Shown piece after piece: positions 35,129 to 43,309 of a DNA stretch of 64,000 nucleotides. Position 1 is the stretch's first letter. Every line of letters starts with the position of its first letter. Where the stretch lies: NCBI RefSeq assembly GCF_039655865.1, contig NZ_JBBYXL010000009.1:62001-126000 (forward strand), written 5' to 3'. Position numbers and translations under genes: made by a program. The notes under the pieces are model-generated. The model did no database searches, had not been told where the DNA came from, and saw only the letters and a program-made list of their open reading frames with translations. Origin of the DNA: Prosthecobacter sp. SYSU 5D2 (lineage in GTDB: Bacteria; Verrucomicrobiota; Verrucomicrobiia; Verrucomicrobiales; Verrucomicrobiaceae).

Positions 35129-35515
35129 TCACTCCCTGTCCCGGTTCACATGGAGGAAATAGTCATGGATGAACACGCTGACAATCACCAGGCCCCAAAC
35201 AACAACCCAGACAAGAAACCAGTCCTCCATCCATTGGGGGCGATCCCACTTGTTAGTATCAGCCAGCATCACCAACCCCAGCAGCACCGCAGTCAATGCG
35301 CCGATAAAAGCCCCCAGACGTGAGGCACGAAACCAACGAATGCGCCCCCTCCTCCAATACAACATAAAGCCGAGTCGTTTCTGCATCTGCTCCCAGGCAA
35401 ACAGAACTCCGCAACATCCCAGTCCTCCAATCAGCAGAATAAATCGGCAAGCCCAGAGCCGGGCATTATAGTAATCATCCGTCGAAGCGGCAAGGATCAA
35501 AGTAAGTGTAAGCAT
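35129..35515 (-). CDS. Small three-helix membrane protein
   Basis: This 128-residue protein has three hydrophobic segments (about 22-42 ACRFILLIGGLGCCGVLFAW, 68-86 GAFIGALTAVLLGLVMLA, 100-118 FLVWVVVWGLVIVSVFIHDY) separated by basic or aromatic loops (YWRRGRIRWFRASR). No family was recognised. It stands alone between the HAD gene and a PQQ-propeller gene on the same strand. Confidence 0.65.
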   Translation of the reverse strand: MLTLTLILAASTDDYYNARLWACRFILLIGGLGCCGVLFAWEQMQKRLGFMLYWRRGRIRWFRASRLGAFIGALTAVLLGLVMLADTNKWDRPQWMEDWFLVWVVVWGLVIVSVFIHDYFLHVNRDRE

Positions 35516-35527
35516 TGGATTGAGTGC

Positions 35528-35557
35528 ATGCAGGGCCCGCTAGATGATTCCCTGCAT
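35528..35557. repeat. 8-bp inverted repeat
   Basis: ATGCAGGG (35528-35535) and CCCTGCAT (35550-35557) form a perfect stem with a 14-nt loop, just upstream of the small membrane-protein gene and downstream of the PQQ-gene terminator. It could be an operator or part of the transcript end. Confidence 0.4.
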
Positions 35558-35572
35558 TGATGCGCTTGTTAT

Positions 35573-35606
35573 AAAAAGGGCCGGAGGATTGCTCCCCCGG
35601 CCCCGT
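35573..35606 (-). terminator. Intrinsic terminator of the PQQ-propeller gene
   Basis: On the minus strand a GGGCCGG...CCGGCCC hairpin with a small bulge is followed by TTTTTATAA, 30-60 bp after the stop of the PQQ-propeller gene at 35633. Confidence 0.75.
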
Positions 35607-35632
35607 AATTTTAATCAACGATCTGCGACAGC

Positions 35633-37264
35633 TTATTCAGCACCGGCAGCCGCGACAGGCTTGCCGCCTTCTTTGAAACAATACAGGTGGGTATTGGTGG
35701 CGACGTAGAGGCAGCCGTTGGCAGCGACGAGGCCACCGAACAGCGGGGAGGAAAACTCGATGGTGTTGAGTTCCTTCATTTCCTTGCCTTCAGCCAGGAT
35801 GAACAGCTCACCCTCTTCGTTGCCGATATAGACTTTGCCGTCCACCACCAGGGGGCTGGCCCAGATGTGGCCTTTGGTATCGAACTTCCAATATTCCTTG
35901 CCGGTCTTGGCATCCAGGCAGAACAGGCGGCCGGTATAGTCCGGGATGTAAATCAGACCGTCCTTGATGGCGGCGGTGGAGATGGAGCGCTCGATGCCCT
36001 TGAAGGTCCACACGGCCTTGCCGGAGATGTCGCCGGTCAGTTTGGGGTCAATGCAGCTCAGCATGCCCACACCTTCGCCGTGCTCAGGGTCCTGGCCGAT
36101 GGCCACATAAACGAGGCCTTCATACACCACGGGGGTGCCGATGATCTCGCTGGGGCCGTCGTACTCGACGTATTTGATCGGCTCGCCGGCCTCGTTTTTG
36201 CGGTATTCAGGCGGGTTGGCATCATAGCGCCAGTATTCTTTGAGGATGTCAAAGTCGTCCTTCTTCTCGGTTTCCGGGGCCATGGAATAGACCCAGCCGT
36301 CACCGGCGGCGAAGATGATATGCGGCTTGCCATCCACCTCCGTATAGGTCGGGCTGGACCAGGAGCAATGCAGCACGCGCTCGCTGGCCACGTGGTCCAT
36401 CTCGCCTAGGAGAGTGCCGTTTTCAGCATCCAGCATGATAAAGCTGGGGGACTGAGGAGACGGAATGTTGGTGTGCGTCCAGTCCACGCCGTTGCAGGTC
36501 GGGACGAAGACCTTGCCGTCCACCACGAGGGGATAACCGGCGGTGGCGTTGTGCTGGAAAACGCCCAGCTCCTTGTACATGTCATACACCCAGATGATGT
36601 CCGCATCCTGGGCACCGGGCTCGATGGGGGTGAGCTTGCCGTCCTTGTCCGGCACGGCCATGAAGGCGGCCTCTTCTTTCATGCCGTCGTTGCCATTGGC
36701 CATGCCTTCGACATCCAGACAGATGATCTGGCAGCGGTTGCCGGGGACATAAGCGCGGTTGCCGACGATGGTGGGGCTGGCGCAGATGCCCAGGTATTCC
36801 CAGTCATTCACCTTGCCGCTGCCCATCTTGGGGGAAACGAGCTGCCAGAGGAAGTCGCCGGTCTTTTCGTCAAAGCACATGACGATGCCACGGTCGCCGA
36901 CGTTCTTCGGATCGCGCGGAGATTCGTTGTTCGTGCCAATATAGACTTTGCCGTCGGCGATGATGGGCGTGCCATAGGTCTGGGAGCCGAGCTTCGCCAC
37001 CCATAGGCAGTTCTTGGTGGTGCTCATCTCGATGTCCTCAGCGCCAGGGCCTTTGTTGGCCTGTTCAGCATTGGGGCGGAGACGTCCGGCGATCTTGGGT
37101 GCGGCCTTGGGGCCGTATTTGGTGCCAGGGCTGAAATCCGAAGGGATGTTCTTTTCGTCGGAGACCATGTTGCGGGTCTTGCCGCCGCCCCATTCGGCCC
37201 AATCGGCTGCCTGGAGTGCTGTGGCACTGATGAGTGCCAGGAGGAGGGTGGTTTTTAGCTTCAT
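35633..37264 (-). CDS. Secreted PQQ-binding-like beta-propeller protein
   Basis: This 543-residue protein has a signal peptide at about 1-20 (TTLLLALISATALQA). Repeated propeller blades follow with the PQQ-repeat pattern: PIIADGKVYIGTNNES, ICASPTIVGNRAYVPGNRC, GLIYIPDYTGRLFCLDAKTG, SPLVVDGKVYIGNEEGELFI, ANGCLYVATNTHLYCF. Whether PQQ is bound is uncertain; many of these proteins in Verrucomicrobia are structural or polysaccharide-related. The ATG at 37264 is the start directly before the signal peptide. It is 27 bp downstream of a second protein of the same kind, so the two are probably an operon. Confidence 0.9.
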   Translation of the reverse strand: MKLKTTLLLALISATALQAADWAEWGGGKTRNMVSDEKNIPSDFSPGTKYGPKAAPKIAGRLRPNAEQANKGPGAEDIEMSTTKNCLWVAKLGSQTYGTPIIADGKVYIGTNNESPRDPKNVGDRGIVMCFDEKTGDFLWQLVSPKMGSGKVNDWEYLGICASPTIVGNRAYVPGNRCQIICLDVEGMANGNDGMKEEAAFMAVPDKDGKLTPIEPGAQDADIIWVYDMYKELGVFQHNATAGYPLVVDGKVFVPTCNGVDWTHTNIPSPQSPSFIMLDAENGTLLGEMDHVASERVLHCSWSSPTYTEVDGKPHIIFAAGDGWVYSMAPETEKKDDFDILKEYWRYDANPPEYRKNEAGEPIKYVEYDGPSEIIGTPVVYEGLVYVAIGQDPEHGEGVGMLSCIDPKLTGDISGKAVWTFKGIERSISTAAIKDGLIYIPDYTGRLFCLDAKTGKEYWKFDTKGHIWASPLVVDGKVYIGNEEGELFILAEGKEMKELNTIEFSSPLFGGLVAANGCLYVATNTHLYCFKEGGKPVAAAGAE

Positions 37265-37291
37265 GTGAAAGGGTAAAGACAAGGTACGAAG

Positions 37292-39565
37292 TTACTTGTT
37301 CGGTGTGATGCTCAAATTGTCCATGAACACGCGCTTCTGGTTCATCTGGCTGAAGCCGAAGATGCCGGGGCTGCCCTGCTTGTGGGCTTTTTCCACCTTG
37401 GCTTCGACGGTCCAGGCTTCTGGCTCGGCCTCGCCTTTTGGCCAGACTTTTCCACGGACCACACCGCTGCCGTCTTCATTGACGTCCACGCGGGTCTTGA
37501 GGGTGTACCAGGTGTTGGCGGAGACTTTGAAATTGCCTTCCACTTTCAGGCGCTCCGGGTTGGAGCTGACTTCCAGTTTGTTAGCATTGCCGCGCAGGCA
37601 GATGAGGTAGCGCTGGTTGATGAAACCGATGTCGGACTTCAGACGGGCGCTGCCTTCGGTCAGCACATCCGCCTGCATGGTGTAGTTGGACAGGTGGGAC
37701 GGGGCGACGAAGACGGTGCCGCGCTGGAACAGCAGGCGGTCAAAGGTCTTGGCGAAGACTTTGTTCCCCTCATACTCACGGATGTCGAACTTGAAGCGGG
37801 CCCCAATCCAGGGAAGCGGCGGATACGAGAACTTCACGCCTTCATTGGGCTGGTCTTCATTGAGGGTGTAGCCTTCGAAGTCCTCCGTCATCGGCAGGTT
37901 TTTCAGAGCGCGGCCACGGATGGTGCCGGTGATGCCATCGGGTCCGGTGGCCTTGAAAGCACCAGCGCTTTCTTTGGCATCGGCTGCCACGACAAGTTCG
38001 CCTGCCTCATTGAATTTGGCATCCATGCTGGCCTTCACGCGGGCGGTTGGGGGGATGAAAGATTCCCATTTTACGCCTTTGACGTTTTCATCCACGACGA
38101 AGCCGTTGGCATCCACGCTGCGGATGCGGAAGGCCTGCTTTTCACCGGCCATGAGCACGACTTCTGCAGGAATGATCTGCAGCGCGGTGGCTTTGCCCGC
38201 CTTGGGGATCTCGGCCACCGGTGCTTCATCCACCTTGATGCCGCTGTTGGGGATCGGAAAGCTGTAAAACTTCTCTGTCGTGGTGACGTAAAGCACGCCA
38301 TCACAGACGGCAGGTGCGCCGAGGCACTGGCCATCCAGTTTGATCTCCTGGACGATCTCTGCATCCTTGTCGCCGGGCTTCACCACGACCACCTTGCCTT
38401 CCATCATGGGGCAATAGAGCAGGCCGTCCACATAGAGGGGTGAGGAATGCAGGTTGGCATTGCTGAGCTTTTTCTTCCAGAGCATCTCACCGGATTCCGC
38501 GTTGATGCAGTTGAGCTCGCCGCCATCGGTGAGCTGATAGATCATGTCACCCACGATGACCGGAGAACTGCTGGTGGCACCCAAGGGCAGGCGCCAGAGC
38601 TCGGCGCCTTCCAGCACGGTGCTTTCAGGCCCTTCGGCGGCCACGAGTTTTTCCGGCAGCTTGATGGCGATCATGCGGCCTTTGTCGGAAGCATCAATGT
38701 TTTCATCGGCATGGATGGCGATGAGCTTGTTACCCTTATGCAGTGCGACGGAGGCATTGACGCCGTTTTTACTGATGGGCATCTTCCAGTAGGCAGCACC
38801 GTTGCGGGTGTTCACGCAGACAACATGGCCGCAGCCGGTGGTGAAATAGGCCACGCGCTTGCCGTCTCGCGTTTCCAGCACGGGTGTGGAGAAGGCGCTG
38901 TCCACCGGCGGCACAATGCCGGGGCGGGACCACCAGACGAGTTCGCCGGTCTTCTTGTCAAAGCCATAGATGCGGTCCGCAGCGGGGCCGTCAGCTCCCC
39001 AGTTGGAGAAGATGAAATGGGTCATCACCACATCTCCTTCGATGACCGGGCTGCCCACACGGGCGTTCGGGAAGGTCAGGCGGCCATATTCCTCCATGAG
39101 GGGGATTTCGAAGACCTTCTTGCCGTCCATCTCATAGCAGACAAAGACGCCTGCATTGCTGCAGAGGTAGATGCGCTTGGTCTCAGGATCCACCGTGGGC
39201 GCCCCGATGGAGTAGCGATTGTAAATGGAATCGCTGAGGTAATCGGCGATCTCCACCTCCCAGATTTTCTTGCCAGTCTTGGCATCCAGAACCGTGAGGA
39301 GTTCTACAAGGTCGGAGGTCTCTCCGCGATAGCCCCACAGAATGACCTTGTCTTCAAAGATGACCGGAGTGCCACGACCACGGGCGTCGTAGGTCCAGGC
39401 GGGAGCATCAGGCAGTTTGCCCGCATTGGTATAATGCTCCAGGCTGACGCCGTTTTGCAGCGGGCCGCGCCAGGTCGGCCAGTCATTGGCCTGGAGAGAG
39501 AGTGTCAGAAGAGACGCCGCAAGTGCGGACCAAGAAGCAGTGCGATAAAAGCGATGGGGGACCAT
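37292..39565 (-). CDS. Secreted PQQ-binding-like beta-propeller protein with C-terminal beta domain
   Basis: This 757-residue protein has a signal peptide (SALAASLLTLSLQA) followed by DWPTWRGPLQNGVSL, the usual opening of this family. Propeller repeats cover about 30-430 (LTVLDAKTGKKIWEVEI, GAELWRLPLGATSSSPVIVG, LHSSPLYVDGLLYCPMMEGK). The C-terminal ~300 residues are beta-rich with a central Ig-like stretch (about 450-560) and a final jelly-roll-like part (GRALKNLPMTEDFEGYTLNE, NTWYTLKTRVDVNEDGSGVV) resembling laminarin/DUF1080-type domains. It may bind glycans. It is first in a two-gene operon with the 543-residue propeller protein. Confidence 0.9.
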   Translation of the reverse strand: MVPHRFYRTASWSALAASLLTLSLQANDWPTWRGPLQNGVSLEHYTNAGKLPDAPAWTYDARGRGTPVIFEDKVILWGYRGETSDLVELLTVLDAKTGKKIWEVEIADYLSDSIYNRYSIGAPTVDPETKRIYLCSNAGVFVCYEMDGKKVFEIPLMEEYGRLTFPNARVGSPVIEGDVVMTHFIFSNWGADGPAADRIYGFDKKTGELVWWSRPGIVPPVDSAFSTPVLETRDGKRVAYFTTGCGHVVCVNTRNGAAYWKMPISKNGVNASVALHKGNKLIAIHADENIDASDKGRMIAIKLPEKLVAAEGPESTVLEGAELWRLPLGATSSSPVIVGDMIYQLTDGGELNCINAESGEMLWKKKLSNANLHSSPLYVDGLLYCPMMEGKVVVVKPGDKDAEIVQEIKLDGQCLGAPAVCDGVLYVTTTEKFYSFPIPNSGIKVDEAPVAEIPKAGKATALQIIPAEVVLMAGEKQAFRIRSVDANGFVVDENVKGVKWESFIPPTARVKASMDAKFNEAGELVVAADAKESAGAFKATGPDGITGTIRGRALKNLPMTEDFEGYTLNEDQPNEGVKFSYPPLPWIGARFKFDIREYEGNKVFAKTFDRLLFQRGTVFVAPSHLSNYTMQADVLTEGSARLKSDIGFINQRYLICLRGNANKLEVSSNPERLKVEGNFKVSANTWYTLKTRVDVNEDGSGVVRGKVWPKGEAEPEAWTVEAKVEKAHKQGSPGIFGFSQMNQKRVFMDNLSITPNK

Positions 39566-39757
39566 GTGAAAAATTCCTGGCTGGGGTGTGAGCCTTCAAC
39601 GTCAGCGCGTCCGGCACATCTTCAATCAGTTTCGGTGACTGATGTAGCTGTACGAAATGAGAGTTGGGGGCAGACAGAGTGAACGACGGGAGATCTCTGC
39701 ATCTTTCTGAACACACTTGTGCGTGACAACGCGTTTTTTGCGTTGCAGTTATTGCAC

Positions 39758-39786
39758 TTATTCACATGAACAGTGAGTTACCCACA
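39758..39786 (+). promoter_or_regulatory. Two DnaA-box-like 9-mers
   Basis: TTATTCACA (39758-39766) matches the TTATNCACA consensus, and TTACCCACA (39778-39786) differs at one position. Both have the same orientation, 20 bp apart, in an AT-rich stretch. This could be a DnaA-binding site; two boxes alone are not enough to call an origin. Confidence 0.35.
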
Positions 39787-39890
39787 GGCGTGTCAAGTCA
39801 CTTTCTTCTAAAATTATCAGAGTTTCTCGGCATAAACAGGCTCTCAATTGTGAGAATTCATCCCGTTTTTGCAAAAAACAACCCCTTGGG

Positions 39891-39919
39891 TTGACGCGGT
39901 GGAGAAAACTTTTTAACCT
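39891..39919 (+). promoter_or_regulatory. Promoter of candidate small RNA
   Basis: TTGACG (39891-39896) and TAACCT (39914-39919) are separated by 17 bp; the -10-like element continues as TTTTTAACCTCTGGG. The same arrangement stands upstream of the autotransporter-repeat gene at 46626-46654. Confidence 0.55.
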
Positions 39920-39925
39920 CTGGGC

Positions 39926-40072
39926 GTCTGCTGAGGCTTGACCTGGCAGGCCACGATGTTGCAGCTTTCCTCAAGCTAAGACTTTCGTGCCAACGATCCT
40001 CACTGTTGTTGGTTGCTGGATCGCTAAAAAACAGACCCCTCGGCTCCGCATGCCGGGGGGTCTCTTTTTTTT
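39926..40072 (+). ncRNA. Candidate structured small RNA
   Basis: A promoter-like sequence at 39891-39919 and a strong terminator ending at 40072 bracket about 147 nt with no start codon or reading frame of note. Internal pairing is possible, for example GCTTGA (about 39937-39942) with TCAAGC (about 39971-39976). The SRP RNA tetraloop core, tmRNA tag and RNase P motifs were looked for and not found. 6S RNA could not be excluded or supported by eye. The RNA class is unknown. Confidence 0.45.
40033..40072 (+). terminator. Bidirectional intrinsic terminator
   Basis: AGACCCCTCGGC (40033-40044) pairs along its whole length with GCCGGGGGGTCT (40052-40063), one G-U included, around a 7-nt loop, and is followed by T8. 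On the minus strand the same hairpin is followed by a T6 run, so it could also end transcripts of the DUF3482 gene, whose stop is at 40203. Confidence 0.85.
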
Positions 40073-40202
40073 GGGTGTCGGAACGTGAGCAATCCATCTT
40101 TGTACTCACGGGCATCTTCGCCATCAGAACTCTTTATTCTTGTCCTGTGACGCGCCTTCATCTCGCACCATTCTTCAGGCGATGCAGTGAGCCATGAAGC
40201 GC

Positions 40203-41669
40203 TCAGACATCAATGCTCACATCGGGATAGAGACGGGCCAGTGTGCATGAGAGGCAGTCTTTGACGAGAGGCAGTGCCGACTTTGACAGGGCATCCGGCA
40301 GGACTTCCTTTTCCACACCTTCCTTCCACAAACGGTCCACGCCATCGCTATGCTCATCCAGCACTTCATCCACCAGTTTGTTCCAGTGAGAAGGCTCCGC
40401 GCTCTCCTGCCATTCACCACGTCCGCGGCCAAAGTGTGAGACCGCCAGATAGGTAAGCATGGCCAGACGCACCTGCTCACGGAAATGCTCACGCGACCAG
40501 TGCAGACGCTGGTCGCCGCCACGCACCAGGTTATAACTGCGGATCAAAGCATACGCTCCAAGGCCCGCGAGAAAACCACCCGCCAAAGCGCCGCCGCCAA
40601 AGGTCATGCCGCCCATCTTCAAGTCGGCGATGAGTCCGCCCATGGCTCCACCGGCGACACTGCCCACCACACTCCAGATGGCCTCCGGCACCTTTTGCGG
40701 AGCATGGAACTGGTCCTGCGCCAGGGCACCCATGGCCCTTGCGGCCTCGCCTTCCAGACCGTGAAGACGGATCAGTGAATTGGTGGCTGCGGTGATGCGG
40801 TCTGCAAGCTGCACAGCCAGTTTCTCCCGTGCTTCCTGGTACTCTTTGTTGAGTTCCGTGCGGCCAATACCCACACGCTCCAGCAGCGTTTCATTGCGCA
40901 CCGCCACGCCATCCACCACAGCGGCGGTGAGCAATTCCGAGATGACCCGGCATGACTTGTTAAAAACGTCCACATTGCGCTGATGCCAGGCACGCTTGAG
41001 ATGCTTGAACGGTTCAGTCTTGGTTTCCGGCACCAGTGCCGCCAGGGATTCCATGAGGCGGTCCTCCTGCACCCAGCAGCGGGCGAAGGCATCCATGCGC
41101 AAAACGGCGTGGACGAGCGGAAAGGTTTTGAGATGTTCCCGCCAGGCATTCATCTCCGCCGACTCGGCAGCCGGATCCTGGACAGGGCCGGTCTGGTTGA
41201 GAAGCACCAGCACCGGCTTGCCCACCCAGCCCAGCACTTCCATCTCCGGGGCGATGTAGGCGGCCACTTCCGGCGGCTCGGTGGCATTGACCAGATAAAG
41301 GACCACATCCGCGTCATCGCGCACATTTTTGAGCGCCTGCTGGCTGCACCAGAGAGGTTTGTCCGTGAGGCGGTCCCAGGTCTGGGACAGAAACCACAAC
41401 ACCGGATTGCTTTCCCGTTTCAGCCGTTTCAGCAGCCGTGCACTGTCACCAAAGCCGGGCGTGTCCCACAGCCGCAGCAGACGGGCCTCCTCCTCCAGCA
41501 GGGTGTAAGACTCATTAAAAAGCGTCACATGCGCGGCATCCCGCACCTCGCCCACGTCACGGCGCAGCAGCGTGCGGGCCAGCGTCGTCTTGCCCGCATT
41601 GGTGTGCGAGATGAGGCTGAGCGTAACAATGTCCGATGCTGGGGGCGCGATGCCTGGCGGGGGTGGCAT
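40203..41669 (-). CDS. GTPase with DUF3482-type C-terminal domain
   Basis: This 488-residue protein has an Era/HflX-like G domain: G1 SHTNAGKTTLARTLL, G3 LWDTPGFGDSARLL, a G4-like LVLLNQTGPVQD (Asn-Gln-Thr instead of NKxD), preceded by VVLYLVNATEPPEV. The C-terminal half is helical with a glycine-rich, weakly hydrophobic stretch (SVVGSVAGGAMGGLIADL and FGGGALAGGFLAGLGAYALI), as in DUF3482 proteins. Family members are often paired with a DUF2868 gene, which is absent here. The ATG at 41669 was chosen because an in-frame upstream start at 41795 adds 42 residues without homology. The function is unknown; membrane association is likely. Confidence 0.85.
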   Translation of the reverse strand: MPPPPGIAPPASDIVTLSLISHTNAGKTTLARTLLRRDVGEVRDAAHVTLFNESYTLLEEEARLLRLWDTPGFGDSARLLKRLKRESNPVLWFLSQTWDRLTDKPLWCSQQALKNVRDDADVVLYLVNATEPPEVAAYIAPEMEVLGWVGKPVLVLLNQTGPVQDPAAESAEMNAWREHLKTFPLVHAVLRMDAFARCWVQEDRLMESLAALVPETKTEPFKHLKRAWHQRNVDVFNKSCRVISELLTAAVVDGVAVRNETLLERVGIGRTELNKEYQEAREKLAVQLADRITAATNSLIRLHGLEGEAARAMGALAQDQFHAPQKVPEAIWSVVGSVAGGAMGGLIADLKMGGMTFGGGALAGGFLAGLGAYALIRSYNLVRGGDQRLHWSREHFREQVRLAMLTYLAVSHFGRGRGEWQESAEPSHWNKLVDEVLDEHSDGVDRLWKEGVEKEVLPDALSKSALPLVKDCLSCTLARLYPDVSIDV

Positions 41670-41948
41670 GGTATCGAGAGAAGGTTGTGAAACAATCCGA
41701 CCATCTTGGCAAGAAAAGCGATGAGTTCTTTTATTATTATTGTGGAGATAACATTGCAGGAGGACGGCTGAAATCCCGCGCCTTTCGCCACGCATGATTA
41801 AAGTTGAAGCTCTTCCATCAGGCCAGCTGCTGCATCAGACGGCACCACCGCCGCGAACTTGAGTTTCTTTCAATAAATTTTAATTTCCGAGTCGCCACTT
41901 CGGGGCCGTGGCACGATCTATGCACGTGGGGATCCATCCATCATCGTC

Positions 41949-43223
41949 ATGCATCGCATCCATCTTCCGCTTCAATTTGCGCTTCTTCTCGCTTGGGCGG
42001 GTTTTTCCCATGCAGTGCCCGAGACCCCTCCGCTGGAGATCCCCGCCCTGCCGGCCGTTGTGCCGCCCCTGGAGATTCCGGAGGAAGTGTTTGCCGGCGT
42101 GACCTTGAACCGCATCGCTTTTGACCGGGAATTTGATTCCCCGGTGATGCTGGCCACGGTTCCTGAAGGCGAGGGTGAGCAGGTCATTGCCATGCAGCGG
42201 GGGGAGTTCTGTGCGGTGAAACTGGATGGTAGCGGGGAGTGGCGGGTGTTTTTGGATTTCCGCAAACGCATGGAGGGGCTGACGCTTTTTGAGGAGGGGG
42301 TGCATGGCATTGCGTTTCATCCACAGTTTGAAACCAACCGGCTGTTTTACCTGAGCTACACGCAGAATGAGCCGCGCCGCACGGTGATCAGCGAGATGCG
42401 CGCGACCCCGGGAAGTGCGCCGGTGGCGCTGCCGGAAAGTGAACGCATCGTGCTGGAGATCCCGCAACCGCTGGCCGACCACTGGGGCGGGCACATCAGC
42501 TTTGGTCCGGATGGGTTTCTTTACATTGCCCTGGGTGACGGGGGGCTGCGAAACGATCCTTACCGCCTTGCTCAAAACCCGTGGGTGCTGCATGGCAAGA
42601 TCCTTCGCCTGGATGTGAACCGGCGCACGGGAAAGCTGCCGTATGGCATCCCGGCGGACAATCCGTTTGCCAACGACCAGCTGGTGCGCCCGGAGATCTA
42701 TGCGCTGGGCCTGCGCAACCCATGGGGCCTGTCTTTTGATACCCACACCGGGCATCTCTGGTGCGCGGATGTGGGGCAGGATCTGTGGGAGGAGATCAAC
42801 CTGATCAAGAAAGGGGCGAACTATGGCTGGAGTGACCGGGACGGGCCGGTGGCGTCCGGTTTCCATCCGGGTCCGCTGATGGCGGACACGCCGTTTACAG
42901 AACCTGTCCATGCCTACACCCGCCAGCGCGGGGAGGGCATCTGCATCGTCGGCGGGCTGCTGTATCGCGGTGAAAAAATGCCTGCTCTGGAGGGCAGCTT
43001 TCTGTTTGCCGACTGGGGCTACGGCACGGTCTGGGCGCTGGAGATGGACAGCTTCAATGAACGCGCCACCCGTCGTCTGCTGATCCACCGCAAACCGGAG
43101 GCGATGAAGCTGAACCCGACCCTGATCACGGCCGATGCCGAGGGCGAACCCGTGGTGCTTTCCCAGGAGGGCAATCTGTACCGCCTGGAGTATGGCGAAG
43201 AGGTGGCCGCGCTGGAGGAATAA
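41949..43223 (+). CDS. PQQ-dependent sugar dehydrogenase (glucose/sorbosone dehydrogenase family)
   Basis: This 424-residue protein has a signal peptide at about 1-22 (LPLQFALLLAWAGFSHA) and a six-bladed soluble-aldose-dehydrogenase propeller. Seen are GVHGIAFHPQFETNRLFYLS, HWGGHISFGPDGFLYIALGD, HGKILRLDVNRRTGKLPYGI, EIYALGLRNPWGLSFD, WCADVGQDLWEEIN and GANYGWSDRDG. These correspond to the catalytic His and calcium/PQQ-binding blades of the family. It probably oxidises sugars in the periplasm. It is followed 86 bp later by a hydroxyacid dehydrogenase on the same strand. Confidence 0.93.
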   Translation: MHRIHLPLQFALLLAWAGFSHAVPETPPLEIPALPAVVPPLEIPEEVFAGVTLNRIAFDREFDSPVMLATVPEGEGEQVIAMQRGEFCAVKLDGSGEWRVFLDFRKRMEGLTLFEEGVHGIAFHPQFETNRLFYLSYTQNEPRRTVISEMRATPGSAPVALPESERIVLEIPQPLADHWGGHISFGPDGFLYIALGDGGLRNDPYRLAQNPWVLHGKILRLDVNRRTGKLPYGIPADNPFANDQLVRPEIYALGLRNPWGLSFDTHTGHLWCADVGQDLWEEINLIKKGANYGWSDRDGPVASGFHPGPLMADTPFTEPVHAYTRQRGEGICIVGGLLYRGEKMPALEGSFLFADWGYGTVWALEMDSFNERATRRLLIHRKPEAMKLNPTLITADAEGEPVVLSQEGNLYRLEYGEEVAALEE

Positions 43224-43309
43224 GGCAGGATGTCCGGCCGGCTTACCAGTGCACCGCCTGACATTCTTTCTGGCCAAGCGGCGGCTCCCGTTCATCATGG
43301 GCGGGCTTT

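Larger units (their letters stand above)
39566..40202. other. 637-bp intergenic region with regulatory signals
   Basis: No protein-coding gene was found here. The part 39566-39720 is the upstream region of the PQQ operon (minus). From 39720 to about 39910 the sequence is AT-rich and holds two DnaA-box-like 9-mers, then a promoter-like sequence, a candidate small RNA and a bidirectional terminator. From 40075 to 40202 nothing further was recognised. Confidence 0.6.

Noticed and set aside
39720-39930. Possible chromosomal origin of replication
   Set aside because: Only two DnaA-box-like 9-mers were found, and no dnaA, dnaN or gidA gene is nearby. The evidence is too thin to call oriC.
39926-40072. 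Assignment of the candidate RNA to SRP RNA, tmRNA or RNase P RNA
   Set aside because: The conserved cores of these RNAs (for example the SRP GGTCAGG...AGCAGCC segment) are absent.
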